A stretch of DNA of 64,000 nt, taken from NCBI RefSeq assembly GCF_000243715.2, contig NZ_AHMO02000007.1, positions 186,001-250,000 of the forward strand, read 5' to 3'. The notes beneath the pieces are model-generated. The model saw nothing but the letters and a program-made list of their open reading frames with translations, was not told the DNA's origin and made no database searches. Both the position numbers and the translations under genes were made by a program. Shown here piece after piece: positions 55,916-64,000 of the stretch (position 1 is its first letter; each line of letters opens with the position of its first letter). This DNA comes from Leptospira broomii serovar Hurstbridge str. 5399. Lineage in GTDB: Bacteria; Spirochaetota; Leptospiria; Leptospirales; Leptospiraceae.

Positions 55916-58025
55916 AACGTCCGTTTACGAAGCCTTCGGTATCCTTCCGGAATATAACGATTTAATCGGTCAAGTGCATCGTTTAGAGACAAAAACTTTC
56001 TTAGGAATACTCGTCGCCTTAGGATATGATCCTAAAGAAGTTTCGGATCCTGAATCTATTTTAAAAAAGAATTCGACGAGCAGTTCCTCGAAAATTCTAG
56101 AACCGGCCTATTTTATTCCCGTGCATTCTCAACCCGGAATAATCAGGATTCGTTGGGCCAAGGACCAAAGCGTAGAAAAACTTCGCTTTCGCATCATACT
56201 CGAGGAAGGACCTATATTCGATGTTCGAATACAAGAGCTAACATCGGAAGAGAACGACGCCGATAGTCTTCGTCTCATAACGATTTCGTTATTAGAACCT
56301 CTCCCTCCTGGATATCACAAATTGCAATTAGAAGGCCTACCTGAATCTTACTCGACTTCCGATGTTCTAGAATCGGTTCTTATCGTTTATCCGGAGACCT
56401 GCTACGATTGGTCCGATCATTGGAAACGCAAAGGAATTTCTCTTCAATTATATTCGGTCCGATCTCCTTGGAACGACGGCATCGGAGATTTTAAAGATCT
56501 TCAGGAAATCGGGTCAGATTGTGCAAAAAACGGATTTTCCATCCTTGGAGTGAATCCTCTACATGCCCTATTTCCCCTAGACCCGGAACAAAGAAGCCCT
56601 TACTCTCCGTCGAATCGTTTATTTAAAAATCCATTATATATTCACTTGCCTTGGGTTTTTCGAGATTTCGGGTTTCATGAACTAGAATCCGAATATTTGA
56701 TCGAAAGAAGCAAAGCAACGTTCCTAGAATCGATTTCCGACGAACATATAGATTACGCGAAAATCTCCGATTTTAAGATGAAATTCTTGAGAGTAATTTA
56801 TCAGAGATTTATGGAATCGGTTCCTTCGGAGAATCCGGAAACCTTTTCCCTATTTCAAACATTTACCGAAATCGGGGGAACTTTACTTTTCAGACACTGC
56901 CTTTTTGACGCGAGTCGAATCATCATTGAAACCTTAAAAACTTCGCCTTTAAAGGAAAGGCATATGCAATCGGATCGACTCGAAACTGAGATCGATGAAA
57001 AATCGAAAAATTTAACGAACGAAGTAAGATTTTACCAGTTTATTCAATGGATCGCGGAAAAACAATTCTCCCAAGTAGCCGACTCCCTGTTTAACATGCA
57101 AATATCCTTATATACGGACCTTGCTGTCGGACCCGATCCCGGTGGATCCGAAGTTCAAATTGCCGGGCGAATTTTTTCCTCCGGGGCAGCAATCGGTTCC
57201 CCGCCGGACGAATTTTCACCGAACGGTCAAAACTGGGGAATTCTACCGTTGATTCCCGATCGATTAAAAGAGGAGCATTACGAACACTTTATCGAATTAC
57301 TAAGAGCGAATATGCCCAAAGACGGTATCCTAAGAATCGACCATGCTGTAGGATTATTTCGTTTATTCTGGATTCCTAATACAGGGGAAGCCGGGGGATA
57401 TGTGCTCTATCCGTGGGAGGACTTACTCAGAATTCTCGCTTTGGAAAGCCAACGAAGCAGATGCGCGGTCGTTGCGGAGGACCTAGGCTTGGTCCCTCTA
57501 GAAATCCGAAAGATCCTTTCCGAATTCGGAATTTATCTGACTAAAATTTTGTACTTCGAAAAACATGATAGCCACCAATATAGCTCTCCTTCGCATTATC
57601 AGTTACGAACCGTTGCGTCCTTAAATACTCATGATCTTCCTACCTTAAAGGGTTACTGGAATTCGGAGGACATAAAGGAACGTTTCAGAATAGGTATGTT
57701 AAGCTGGGCCGAATACGAAACATTGCTTGCCGAGCGAGAATCGGATAAAGAAATGATCGTCGCGTTGATGCATAAGGAGGGAATTTTGGTTACGCATAAC
57801 GGAAACGGGATTCAAAGTCCTGAAATTGAGGACGCCCTATTTAAACTTCTCTCTTCTGCAAATTCAAAAATCCGAATGTTTGCTATGCATGATATTTTGG
57901 GGGAATATAAACAGACGAATCTTCCGGGGACTACGAACGAATATCCGAATTGGAAACTTCGGTATTCACTATTCTGGCGAGAACATCCTTTTTTCAATAA
58001 GGAGACGAATTTACAAAGTCTTTAA
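55908..58025 (+). CDS. malQ: 4-alpha-glucanotransferase (amylomaltase)
   Basis: A 705-residue GH77 enzyme. It moves maltosyl units between maltodextrins, producing longer chains and glucose. The family motifs are present: GVNPLHALFP near 218, PYSPSNRLFKNPLYI, RIDHAVGLFRLFWIP near 478 with the nucleophile Asp, VVAEDLG near 523 with the acid/base Glu, and SLNTHDLPT. The N-terminal region (about 1-165) is a beta-rich extension like that of Escherichia coli MalQ. It starts within the glgX end. Its stop overlaps the convergent TetR gene. Confidence 0.94.
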   Translation: MNETSVYEAFGILPEYNDLIGQVHRLETKTFLGILVALGYDPKEVSDPESILKKNSTSSSSKILEPAYFIPVHSQPGIIRIRWAKDQSVEKLRFRIILEEGPIFDVRIQELTSEENDADSLRLITISLLEPLPPGYHKLQLEGLPESYSTSDVLESVLIVYPETCYDWSDHWKRKGISLQLYSVRSPWNDGIGDFKDLQEIGSDCAKNGFSILGVNPLHALFPLDPEQRSPYSPSNRLFKNPLYIHLPWVFRDFGFHELESEYLIERSKATFLESISDEHIDYAKISDFKMKFLRVIYQRFMESVPSENPETFSLFQTFTEIGGTLLFRHCLFDASRIIIETLKTSPLKERHMQSDRLETEIDEKSKNLTNEVRFYQFIQWIAEKQFSQVADSLFNMQISLYTDLAVGPDPGGSEVQIAGRIFSSGAAIGSPPDEFSPNGQNWGILPLIPDRLKEEHYEHFIELLRANMPKDGILRIDHAVGLFRLFWIPNTGEAGGYVLYPWEDLLRILALESQRSRCAVVAEDLGLVPLEIRKILSEFGIYLTKILYFEKHDSHQYSSPSHYQLRTVASLNTHDLPTLKGYWNSEDIKERFRIGMLSWAEYETLLAERESDKEMIVALMHKEGILVTHNGNGIQSPEIEDALFKLLSSANSKIRMFAMHDILGEYKQTNLPGTTNEYPNWKLRYSLFWREHPFFNKETNLQSL

Positions 58026-58618
58026 GCTCGAAGAATTCCCGCTAGCAAAAGATCTAAAACCTGCTTCAAAAGAAGCTCTCGATCGAAATCCAGATGATCG
58101 AGAACCATTTTAGGATGGTGAAAAGTGATCATCCCATGAAACAACAAATTTGCGAGTAACTTCGGATCTTTTTTAGAGAATTCGCCGGTTCGAACCCCCG
58201 ATTCCAAAATAGAGACAAGTTGGTTCATCGTAGTTTCCAAATGTCGAACCACTATGGGGCGGCGTAACTCTGCGGAAGAATTGAAAGCTCGATACAATTC
58301 CGGATCCATAGAAACTTTTTCTCTCTTTAAACGATGTAGAGTTAAGAACCATGCATGAAGTCTGGATTTAGAACTGCCTTTCTTTGAGACGATTTTTGCC
58401 AACTCGTCGTCGATCCTGTTCAACCAGCGCTCAGATACCGCATCAATAAGCGCGGCTTTATCCGGAAATAAACGATAGAGAATCGGATGGCTTACTCCGA
58501 TTTCCTTGGCAATATCCACAAGATGGGTCTTATCGAACCCAAACTTGCGGATCATTTTTTCGGCCGAATCCAATGCGACTTGCTTTAATTCTTCAGGGGA
58601 AAGGCCGGTTCTTGGCAT
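58022..58618 (-). CDS. TetR-family transcriptional regulator
   Basis: A 198-residue repressor. The N-terminal helix-turn-helix (about 28-50) contains TEL-type VDIAKEIGVSHPILYRLFPDKAAL, shown here as its key VDIAKEIGVSH element, and a C-terminal helical ligand domain follows. It follows the aldo-keto reductase gene by a 3-bp gap, so it probably regulates that enzyme in response to a small electrophile or substrate. The ligand is unknown. The gene is convergent with malQ. Confidence 0.92.
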   Translation of the reverse strand: MPRTGLSPEELKQVALDSAEKMIRKFGFDKTHLVDIAKEIGVSHPILYRLFPDKAALIDAVSERWLNRIDDELAKIVSKKGSSKSRLHAWFLTLHRLKREKVSMDPELYRAFNSSAELRRPIVVRHLETTMNQLVSILESGVRTGEFSKKDPKLLANLLFHGMITFHHPKMVLDHLDFDRELLLKQVLDLLLAGILRA

Positions 58619-58621
58619 ATT

Positions 58622-59608
58622 TTATTTGGCGACCATCTCCATTTGCGGAGCAGGATAGCGATCTCCTACGATAGCTCCTTCCGAAAAAGTACGATCTAAT
58701 TTCTCAAGCTCCTCCGAAGTCAGGATGATATCAAGTGCTTTTAAATTTTCCGACAAGCGAGATCGCTTACTCGTGCCTATTAAAGGCATGATATCCTCCC
58801 CGCGAGACAGAACCCAGGCAATTGCGATCTGAGACGGAGTATGTCCTTTTGCCGAAGCTATCGATTGTAGTACCGCAACCTTTTCCAAATTCTTAGAAAG
58901 ATTTTCGCCTTGGAATCGAGGAAGATGAGCTCTATAATCCGTCTTGATCTCGCCTGTGATACTACCGGTCAGCAATCCTCTTCCCACGATTCCGTATGGA
59001 ACCAAGCTAATCCCGAGTTCACGAATCGTAGGCAGAATTTTAGATTCGATCAATCTGGTCGCGAGAGAATATTCGATTTGCAATGCACTCACAGGGTAAA
59101 CACTATTTGCCCTACGAATCTGCTCCGAATTGGTTTCGGAAATCCCGAGATATCTCACTTTCCCTTCCTTGATCAAATCGGCGACCGCACCTACCGTTTC
59201 TTCAATCGGAACTGACGGATCGACTCTAGCGGGTTGGTACAAATCGATGACATCCACTCCAAGTCTTTGAAGTGAGTATGCCGCAAATGTTTTTACCGAA
59301 TTAGGTCTAGCGTCAAAGCCCAAAAAAGCGCCCGAAGGAGAGCGTTGAGCTCCGAACTTAACGCTCAAAAAAGCCTGATCTCGACGATCTCGAATCGCTT
59401 TTCCTACCAGAGATTCGTTATGCCCTATTCCGTAGAAATCTCCAGTATCCAAATAATTAATTCCTGCATCCAATGCGGCGTGAATCGTATGGATGCTTTC
59501 CTGGTCGTCTCGGGTCTGTTTCGAACCGTAAAAATCCGACATCCCCATGCAACCAAGGCCGACCGAAGAAACTTCCGGACCGTTTTTTCCCAATTTCTTT
59601 AACTTCAT
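58622..59608 (-). CDS. aldo/keto reductase
   Basis: A 328-residue NADPH-dependent aldo/keto reductase, starting at the ATG at 59608 with GGAG 6 nt upstream; a TTG 12 nt earlier is rejected. Asp and Tyr of the catalytic set are in YLDTGDFYG and Lys in LSVKFGA. The usual His is replaced, the segment reading YQPARVDP, as in the pyridoxal-reductase-like subgroup. It reduces an aldehyde or ketone; the substrate is unknown. The gene heads an operon with a TetR regulator. Confidence 0.93.
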   Translation of the reverse strand: MKLKKLGKNGPEVSSVGLGCMGMSDFYGSKQTRDDQESIHTIHAALDAGINYLDTGDFYGIGHNESLVGKAIRDRRDQAFLSVKFGAQRSPSGAFLGFDARPNSVKTFAAYSLQRLGVDVIDLYQPARVDPSVPIEETVGAVADLIKEGKVRYLGISETNSEQIRRANSVYPVSALQIEYSLATRLIESKILPTIRELGISLVPYGIVGRGLLTGSITGEIKTDYRAHLPRFQGENLSKNLEKVAVLQSIASAKGHTPSQIAIAWVLSRGEDIMPLIGTSKRSRLSENLKALDIILTSEELEKLDRTFSEGAIVGDRYPAPQMEMVAK

Positions 59609-59876
59609 ATCTATCTCCAAAAGTTACAAGTTCTATAATTATTAACATGTAACTTTAAAATGTCAAGCCCAGGAAAGAAAATTTTAAACGGAAGAATGCC
59701 TAAATCTATGCCGAAATGCCAGACACGGTTCAATCACTAAGTTCTCGCAAGTCTCCAACCTTTAGGCGTTTACTCTAAAGTTTAAAATAGAATAAATTGA
59801 ATCTTCTCACTATAAAAGAAACTAAAGCGGGCCGGAATTCAGAAACTCTCAAAACCTGAATAGAGATATCGGAGAG

Positions 59877-60005
59877 ATGGAAAATATGAAGACGACGCTA
59901 CGTTTAATCGAAGTAGTCTCAGTGGAACGAGGCATTGAGGAAGTTGACGAAATTGATTCGTTTCCTAAAAAGATCATCCGTATTCTTAAAATACAAGATC
60001 GTTAG
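59877..60005 (+). CDS. possible 42-residue small protein
   Basis: An ORF from the ATG at 59877 (GGAG just upstream) to TAG at 60005. It encodes a 42-residue chain with a charged, Glu-rich middle and a basic C-terminus (KKIIRILKIQDR). No homologue is known to me. It sits alone between aldo-keto reductase and aconitase and is followed by a strong hairpin. It may be a real small protein or a chance ORF. Confidence 0.35.
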   Translation: MENMKTTLRLIEVVSVERGIEEVDEIDSFPKKIIRILKIQDR

Positions 60006-60063
60006 GAAAAATTAGCGAATTGAATCTAGCGAATTTTGAAAATAGAGATACAGGCAGTTGGTC

Positions 60064-60097
60064 GGCGGAAGGTTCCGTCAGAACAAAACCTTCCGCC
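60064..60097. terminator. strong hairpin between the small ORF and aconitase
   Basis: GGCGGAAGGTT pairs perfectly with AACCTTCCGCC, an 11-bp stem with a 12-nt loop, 34 bp from the 3' end of the minus-strand aconitase gene. A clean T-run is lacking on either strand, so it could be a bidirectional terminator or an RNA-stabilising structure. Confidence 0.6.
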
Positions 60098-60130
60098 ATA
60101 GTTATTATAAAGGCATTCCTGCCGATATTT

Positions 60131-62392
60131 TTACTTCTTACCGCCGATAAGATTCAAAGCGCTTCCCGCCTTAAACCATTCGATTTGTTGTTCGTTATAC
60201 GTATGGTTTACTTTGATCTCGTCTTTACTTCCGTCCGTATGGTGTAAGACTAGAGTCAAAGGAGTTCCTTCCTTAAACGAGGTTAAACCGAGAATATCGA
60301 TCGTATCGTCTTCCTTGATCTTATCGTAATCGGTCTTGTCCGCAAACGTAATCGCAAGCATTCCTTGTTTTTTCAAGTTGGTTTCATGAATCCTCGCAAA
60401 AGACTTCACTAAAACGGCACGCACTCCGAGGTGTCTAGGCTCCATCGCCGCGTGTTCGCGGGAGGAACCTTCCCCGTAATTTTCATCGCCCACTACAATC
60501 GATCCGATTCCTTTCGCCTTATACTGACGTTGAACTTTCGGGACCTCGTCGTAAGAACCGTCCAACTGATTTTTAACGGAGTTTATCTTATCGTTAAACG
60601 AATTAGTAGCACCGATCAGCAGGTTATTGGAAATATTGTCCAAATGCCCGCGGAACTTCAACCAAGGCCCGGCCATCGAAATATGATCCGTAGTGCATTT
60701 TCCTTTGGCTTTAATCAGGAGGCGCAGCCCTTTCAGATCCGTGCCTTCCCATTTCAAGAATGGGGCCAATAGTTGAAGTCGATTGGATTTCGGATCCACA
60801 ACGACTTGAATTTTAGAACCGTCCGCCGCTGGGGCCTGAAATCCTGCGTCCTTCACGTCGAACCCGCGCTTCGGTAATTCGTCTCCGTCCGGAGGATCCA
60901 GTTTTACTTTCTCGCCCTTATCGTTGACAAGCGTATCAGTGCTAGGATCGAATGTTAAGTCTCCGGCAATCGCGAGAGCCGTTACTAATTCCGGAGACCC
61001 GACGAACGCATACGTATTCGGATTCCCGTCGTTTCGGGATTGAAAATTCCTATTGAAGGAGTGAACGATCGTATTCTTCTCTTTCTTTTCCGAGCCTACG
61101 CGAGCCCACATTCCGATGCAAGGTCCGCAAGCGTTCGCAAATACTTTCGCTCCGATCTTTTCAAAAGTCTTGATGAATCCGTCCCGCTCGATCGTAAACC
61201 GAACTAACTCCGATCCGGGAGTTATCGTAAATTCCGATTTTGGGGTCAGAAATTTTTCAGAGGCTTGATGAGCCAGAGAAGCCGCACGGGAAATGTCCTC
61301 ATACGAAGAATTTGTGCAAGATCCGATGAGACCTACTTCCACTTTCGTCGGCCAACCGTTCTTCTTTGCTGCTTCTTTCATTTTAGAAATAGGCGTCGCC
61401 AAATCGGGAGTAAACGGTCCGTTTAGATGGGGCTCTAGTTGGTTGAGATCGATTTCAATCACTTGATCGAAGAATTTATCCGGATTCGCATAAACTTCCG
61501 GATCCGCATTCAAATGCTCCTTAATTCCGTTAGCGAGATCCGCTACTGCCGCACGACCCGTAGATCTCAGGTATCTTTCCATGGATTCGTCGTATCCAAA
61601 TGTGGAAGTAGTCGCGCCGATCTCGGCACCCATATTACAAATGGTTCCCTTTCCTGTGCAGGATAATGCCGCAGCACCCTCGCCGAAATATTCCACGATG
61701 GCGCCTGTTCCGCCCTTAACGGTGAGAATTCCTGCGACTTTTAATATGATATCTTTCGGGGAGGTCCAACCGTTAAGTTTTCCGGTTAACTTTACTCCGA
61801 TTAATTTCGGCCATTTTAATTCCCAAGCCAAGCCAGCCATTACGTCGCAAGCGTCAGCGCCGCCGACTCCTATCGCGATCATCCCTAATCCGCCGGCATT
61901 CACGGTATGAGAATCTGTACCGATCATCATTCCACCTGGGAAAGCGTAATTTTCCAAAACTACTTGGTGAATGATTCCCGCCCCAGGCTTCCAGAAACCG
62001 ATTCCGTATTTGTTGGAAACCGAGGAGAGAAAATCGTAGACTTCCTTGTTGTCGGTAGAGGCTTTGCTCAGATCCGCGACCGATCCCACCTGCGCAGTAA
62101 TCAAGTGGTCGCAATGTACGGTGGAAGGAACTGCAACTTTATCCCGACCCGCGGACATAAATTGAAGCAACGCCATCTGAGCCGTTGCGTCCTGCATTGC
62201 AACTCTATCCGGAGCAAAATCAACGTACGACTTTCCCCTATCGAAAGGGTGTTTCGGTTCTCCAGTCCATAGGTGGGAATACAGAATTTTTTCAGTCAGG
62301 GTAAGCGGTTTCCCGACCACTTCCCTAGCCTTCTTTACCAGGGTCCCGATCTTCTCGTACCGAGCGCGGATCATATCTATATCAAATGCCAT
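60131..62392 (-). CDS. aconitate hydratase, mitochondrial type
   Basis: A 753-residue aconitase that interconverts citrate and isocitrate in the tricarboxylic acid cycle. It has the iron-sulfur cluster Cys in [10 protein letters not shown] near 359 and [11 protein letters not shown] near 421-424, the CDHLI and [11 protein letters not shown] elements, and the C-terminal swivel-domain [15 protein letters not shown] segment. The length and sequence match the mitochondrial-type enzymes rather than the longer bacterial AcnA or the differently arranged AcnB. GGAG lies 7 nt before the ATG. It stands alone in the window. Confidence 0.96.
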   Translation of the reverse strand: MAFDIDMIRARYEKIGTLVKKAREVVGKPLTLTEKILYSHLWTGEPKHPFDRGKSYVDFAPDRVAMQDATAQMALLQFMSAGRDKVAVPSTVHCDHLITAQVGSVADLSKASTDNKEVYDFLSSVSNKYGIGFWKPGAGIIHQVVLENYAFPGGMMIGTDSHTVNAGGLGMIAIGVGGADACDVMAGLAWELKWPKLIGVKLTGKLNGWTSPKDIILKVAGILTVKGGTGAIVEYFGEGAAALSCTGKGTICNMGAEIGATTSTFGYDESMERYLRSTGRAAVADLANGIKEHLNADPEVYANPDKFFDQVIEIDLNQLEPHLNGPFTPDLATPISKMKEAAKKNGWPTKVEVGLIGSCTNSSYEDISRAASLAHQASEKFLTPKSEFTITPGSELVRFTIERDGFIKTFEKIGAKVFANACGPCIGMWARVGSEKKEKNTIVHSFNRNFQSRNDGNPNTYAFVGSPELVTALAIAGDLTFDPSTDTLVNDKGEKVKLDPPDGDELPKRGFDVKDAGFQAPAADGSKIQVVVDPKSNRLQLLAPFLKWEGTDLKGLRLLIKAKGKCTTDHISMAGPWLKFRGHLDNISNNLLIGATNSFNDKINSVKNQLDGSYDEVPKVQRQYKAKGIGSIVVGDENYGEGSSREHAAMEPRHLGVRAVLVKSFARIHETNLKKQGMLAITFADKTDYDKIKEDDTIDILGLTSFKEGTPLTLVLHHTDGSKDEIKVNHTYNEQQIEWFKAGSALNLIGGKK

Positions 62393-62869
62393 TTGTCATC
62401 TCCGGGATGGTTTCATCGTCTCTCGGGTATAGTGTACTTGTATAGGATTTTTCAGATAAGAAAGGGCGAGAAATTAGCTAAATTTCGGCTAAAGCGGAAT
62501 GCTTTAATTAGATGATAATTTCACATTCGGTTCGAAAGAATTAAATCGGACTGAAGAAGAGACTGAAAAGAATTTAGATATAATTCAAGGCAAAGGGAAC
62601 GGTTTCTTTAAGATCCGAAGCAAAAGCTCAAAAAATTTACTTGATGAAGATATTAGAATCCCCGGTTTACATCTTGGTAATGACGATCTTACTCAACGCA
62701 ATAAAAATACATAATTCTTCCTATCCAAGCGCTTTATGATCACCTAGCTGTCCGCGCCGACGTTGCACTCGCTTAGCCCGCAGCCATATCGTCGAGTCTT
62801 GATCGGCCTGCTACGCTCGAGGAAGGGAACTAATACTATAGGTTAAACTTCTCTTATGTAGTGATTCGC
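62393..62869. other. 477-bp non-coding region with a G+C-rich patch
   Basis: No gene was found. The right half carries an unusually G+C-rich stretch at about 62745-62825, unlike the A+T-rich flanks. It could be part of a repeat or structured RNA. The left part should hold the aconitase promoter. Confidence 0.5.
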
Positions 62870-63898
62870 CTATTCGACGATCCGGATTTCTACACGACGA
62901 TTTTTTTCCTTTCCGGCTTCCGAGGAATTTTCGGCGATCGGTTCCGTCGCACCTTTGGCCTGGATTAAAACACGCTCGTTGGCTATACCGTTTCCGATTA
63001 GGTAGTCGCGGACCATTTCCGCACGAAGTTTAGAAACTTTTAGATTCGCCTCTTCCTTTCCTTCGTTCGAAGTATGACCGGTAAGGGACGCCTTCAATTC
63101 GGGTTTTCTTTTTAGAAGTTTGGAAAGATGGTCCAGAGTTTTGCGAGAAGAGGGTAAAACGGAGATACTATTCTTATCAAAATGAATGGCGCTCGATTCG
63201 ATTTGCTTAGCTAGCTCCGCGTTCGTGCCTTCCAGTTTGGCCGACTTTGCACCCGAACCGGAAAATAAACTGAATACGCCTTTTTCCGCTTTGTCCGGCG
63301 TCGAATCCTTTTTCGGTTCCCGCTTTTCTACGATATTCTCTTCCTTCTTTTTAGCTGCAGAATGTTTATAGGCGGACGATTTGGATACTTCTTTCGAGGA
63401 ACCGAAAGCATAATAAATCCCGATACCGATTCCGCTTAAAATTAATATGGAAAGAAGTAGGATCGGAATGCCGCTTCTTGTGCGAGGTTTTCCGGCAGAC
63501 GGCGTGGGAATGTAATTCGTATAACCTAAATAAGAGTCGTCCTCTTCAGAGGGAGCGATTGAAAGATCCGAGATTTCTTCGGCGGCAGGAGGCAATTCTT
63601 CCGGTTCTGCGGATTTGGTCTTGGCGGATTTTTCGGCGGCCCATTTTCTAATTTCGGACCGAAACCATTCGTCCGCCTTATCCGTAAACTTATAATTCTC
63701 TCGGATATGCTCTATGGTTTTCTTTTCTATATCCGTGTACGTATTATTATCTTTCACGGCATTCAGAAGCTTTTTCGCGTCGTTTACGGAAATACGACCG
63801 TCACGCTTACCGGAAACGGAAGCATCCGCAATTTCGATCAAACCACGATCGTATTTTTTCCCGTTGATAGTGACGTAATAATTCTGTTTTTTAGCCAT
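62870..63898 (-). CDS. OmpA-domain protein with a single inner-membrane helix
   Basis: A 342-residue protein. A cytoplasmic N-terminal domain (about 1-95) starts with KKQNYYVTINGKKYDRGL, followed by an acidic linker, one transmembrane helix (about 146-165), a Lys-rich linker and a C-terminal OmpA-type peptidoglycan-binding domain (about 225-342, with LTGHTSNEGKEEAN and KNRRVEIRIVE). This links the inner membrane to peptidoglycan. No signal peptide is present, so the orientation is N-in. The N-terminal domain is not familiar to me. Confidence 0.88.
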   Translation of the reverse strand: MAKKQNYYVTINGKKYDRGLIEIADASVSGKRDGRISVNDAKKLLNAVKDNNTYTDIEKKTIEHIRENYKFTDKADEWFRSEIRKWAAEKSAKTKSAEPEELPPAAEEISDLSIAPSEEDDSYLGYTNYIPTPSAGKPRTRSGIPILLLSILILSGIGIGIYYAFGSSKEVSKSSAYKHSAAKKKEENIVEKREPKKDSTPDKAEKGVFSLFSGSGAKSAKLEGTNAELAKQIESSAIHFDKNSISVLPSSRKTLDHLSKLLKRKPELKASLTGHTSNEGKEEANLKVSKLRAEMVRDYLIGNGIANERVLIQAKGATEPIAENSSEAGKEKNRRVEIRIVE

Positions 63899-64000
63899 GT
63901 TTCCGTCCGTCCCTTCAGGTTCCCGATCGACTCAGGTGAAAAAAGATTCTTTCGCCTTGTCTCGTATACGGAAAATCAACTCTCGCGTAGTAGGGTACTA

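Noticed and set aside
1..64000. CRISPR arrays, insertion sequences, prophage genes, rRNA and tRNA
   Set aside because: No direct-repeat array, transposase or integrase, phage structural gene or RNA gene fold was recognised.

Overview
The window looks like a chromosomal segment of a Leptospira species. The grounds are gene content: a DUF1564 protein, a small TIGR04454-type lipoprotein, spirochaetal lipobox usage, several GAF/SpoIIE-type phosphatases and a mid-40s G+C by eye. It may belong to a less-studied lineage, since it carries a glycogen/maltodextrin cluster; the species cannot be fixed from the sequence alone. About 50 protein genes were found. No rRNA, tRNA, CRISPR array, insertion sequence or prophage was recognised.

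Layout. 1-5 kb: an SDR oxidoreductase, argB, a GAF-GAF-SpoIIE phosphatase and an ATP-type phosphofructokinase. 5-13 kb: a secreted unknown, then a minus-strand activated-methyl-cycle operon (ArsR/methyltransferase fusion regulator, ahcY, a 7Fe-type ferredoxin, metH, a small unknown). A perfect 16-bp palindrome sits beside the ribosome-binding site of its first gene. 13-20 kb: DUF1564, a FecR-domain protein, an apparently orphan DNA methyltransferase, an ECF sigma / FecR anti-sigma / HAMP-only membrane protein operon, DUF547 and small exported proteins. 19.7-28 kb: a GH5 glycosidase plus patatin operon, an MFS transporter, a CoA-transferase-like enzyme, a diguanylate cyclase and a sodium/solute symporter. 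28-38 kb: an operon of an MpaB-type (DUF2236) oxygenase, a seven-helix membrane protein resembling Pyr4/PaxB terpene cyclases, and a 1758-residue protein with a degenerate kinase domain, AAA ATPase, GAF and SpoIIE phosphatase; a FadL-type porin is divergent from it. 38-48.5 kb: serine acetyltransferase, then a locus under a CsoR/CstR-family repressor (DUF2892, TolC, RND pump, DUF2892) with four matching operators, followed by Hsp20 and a P-type ATPase. 48.5-58 kb: glycogen metabolism in two divergent arms (glgP, GH57, GT4 synthase against glgX, malQ). 58-64 kb: a TetR/aldo-keto reductase pair, aconitase and an inner-membrane-anchored OmpA-domain protein.

Working together. The methyl-cycle operon links S-adenosylhomocysteine hydrolysis to homocysteine remethylation, with a ferredoxin placed to supply reducing power and a regulator whose methyltransferase-like domain could sense SAM or SAH. 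The CsoR-type operators coincide with the ribosome-binding sites of both the efflux locus and the repressor gene, implying autoregulated derepression. The repressor keeps two cysteines but has Tyr in place of the metal-binding His, which suggests persulfide or thiol sensing rather than copper. The five glycogen genes together cover polymer synthesis, phosphorolysis, debranching and oligosaccharide reshuffling.

Most worth a second look: the MpaB-oxygenase / Pyr4-like / pseudokinase operon, the CstR-like regulon with an adaptor-less RND pump, the SahR-like methyl-cycle operon, and the palindrome between the glycogen arms.
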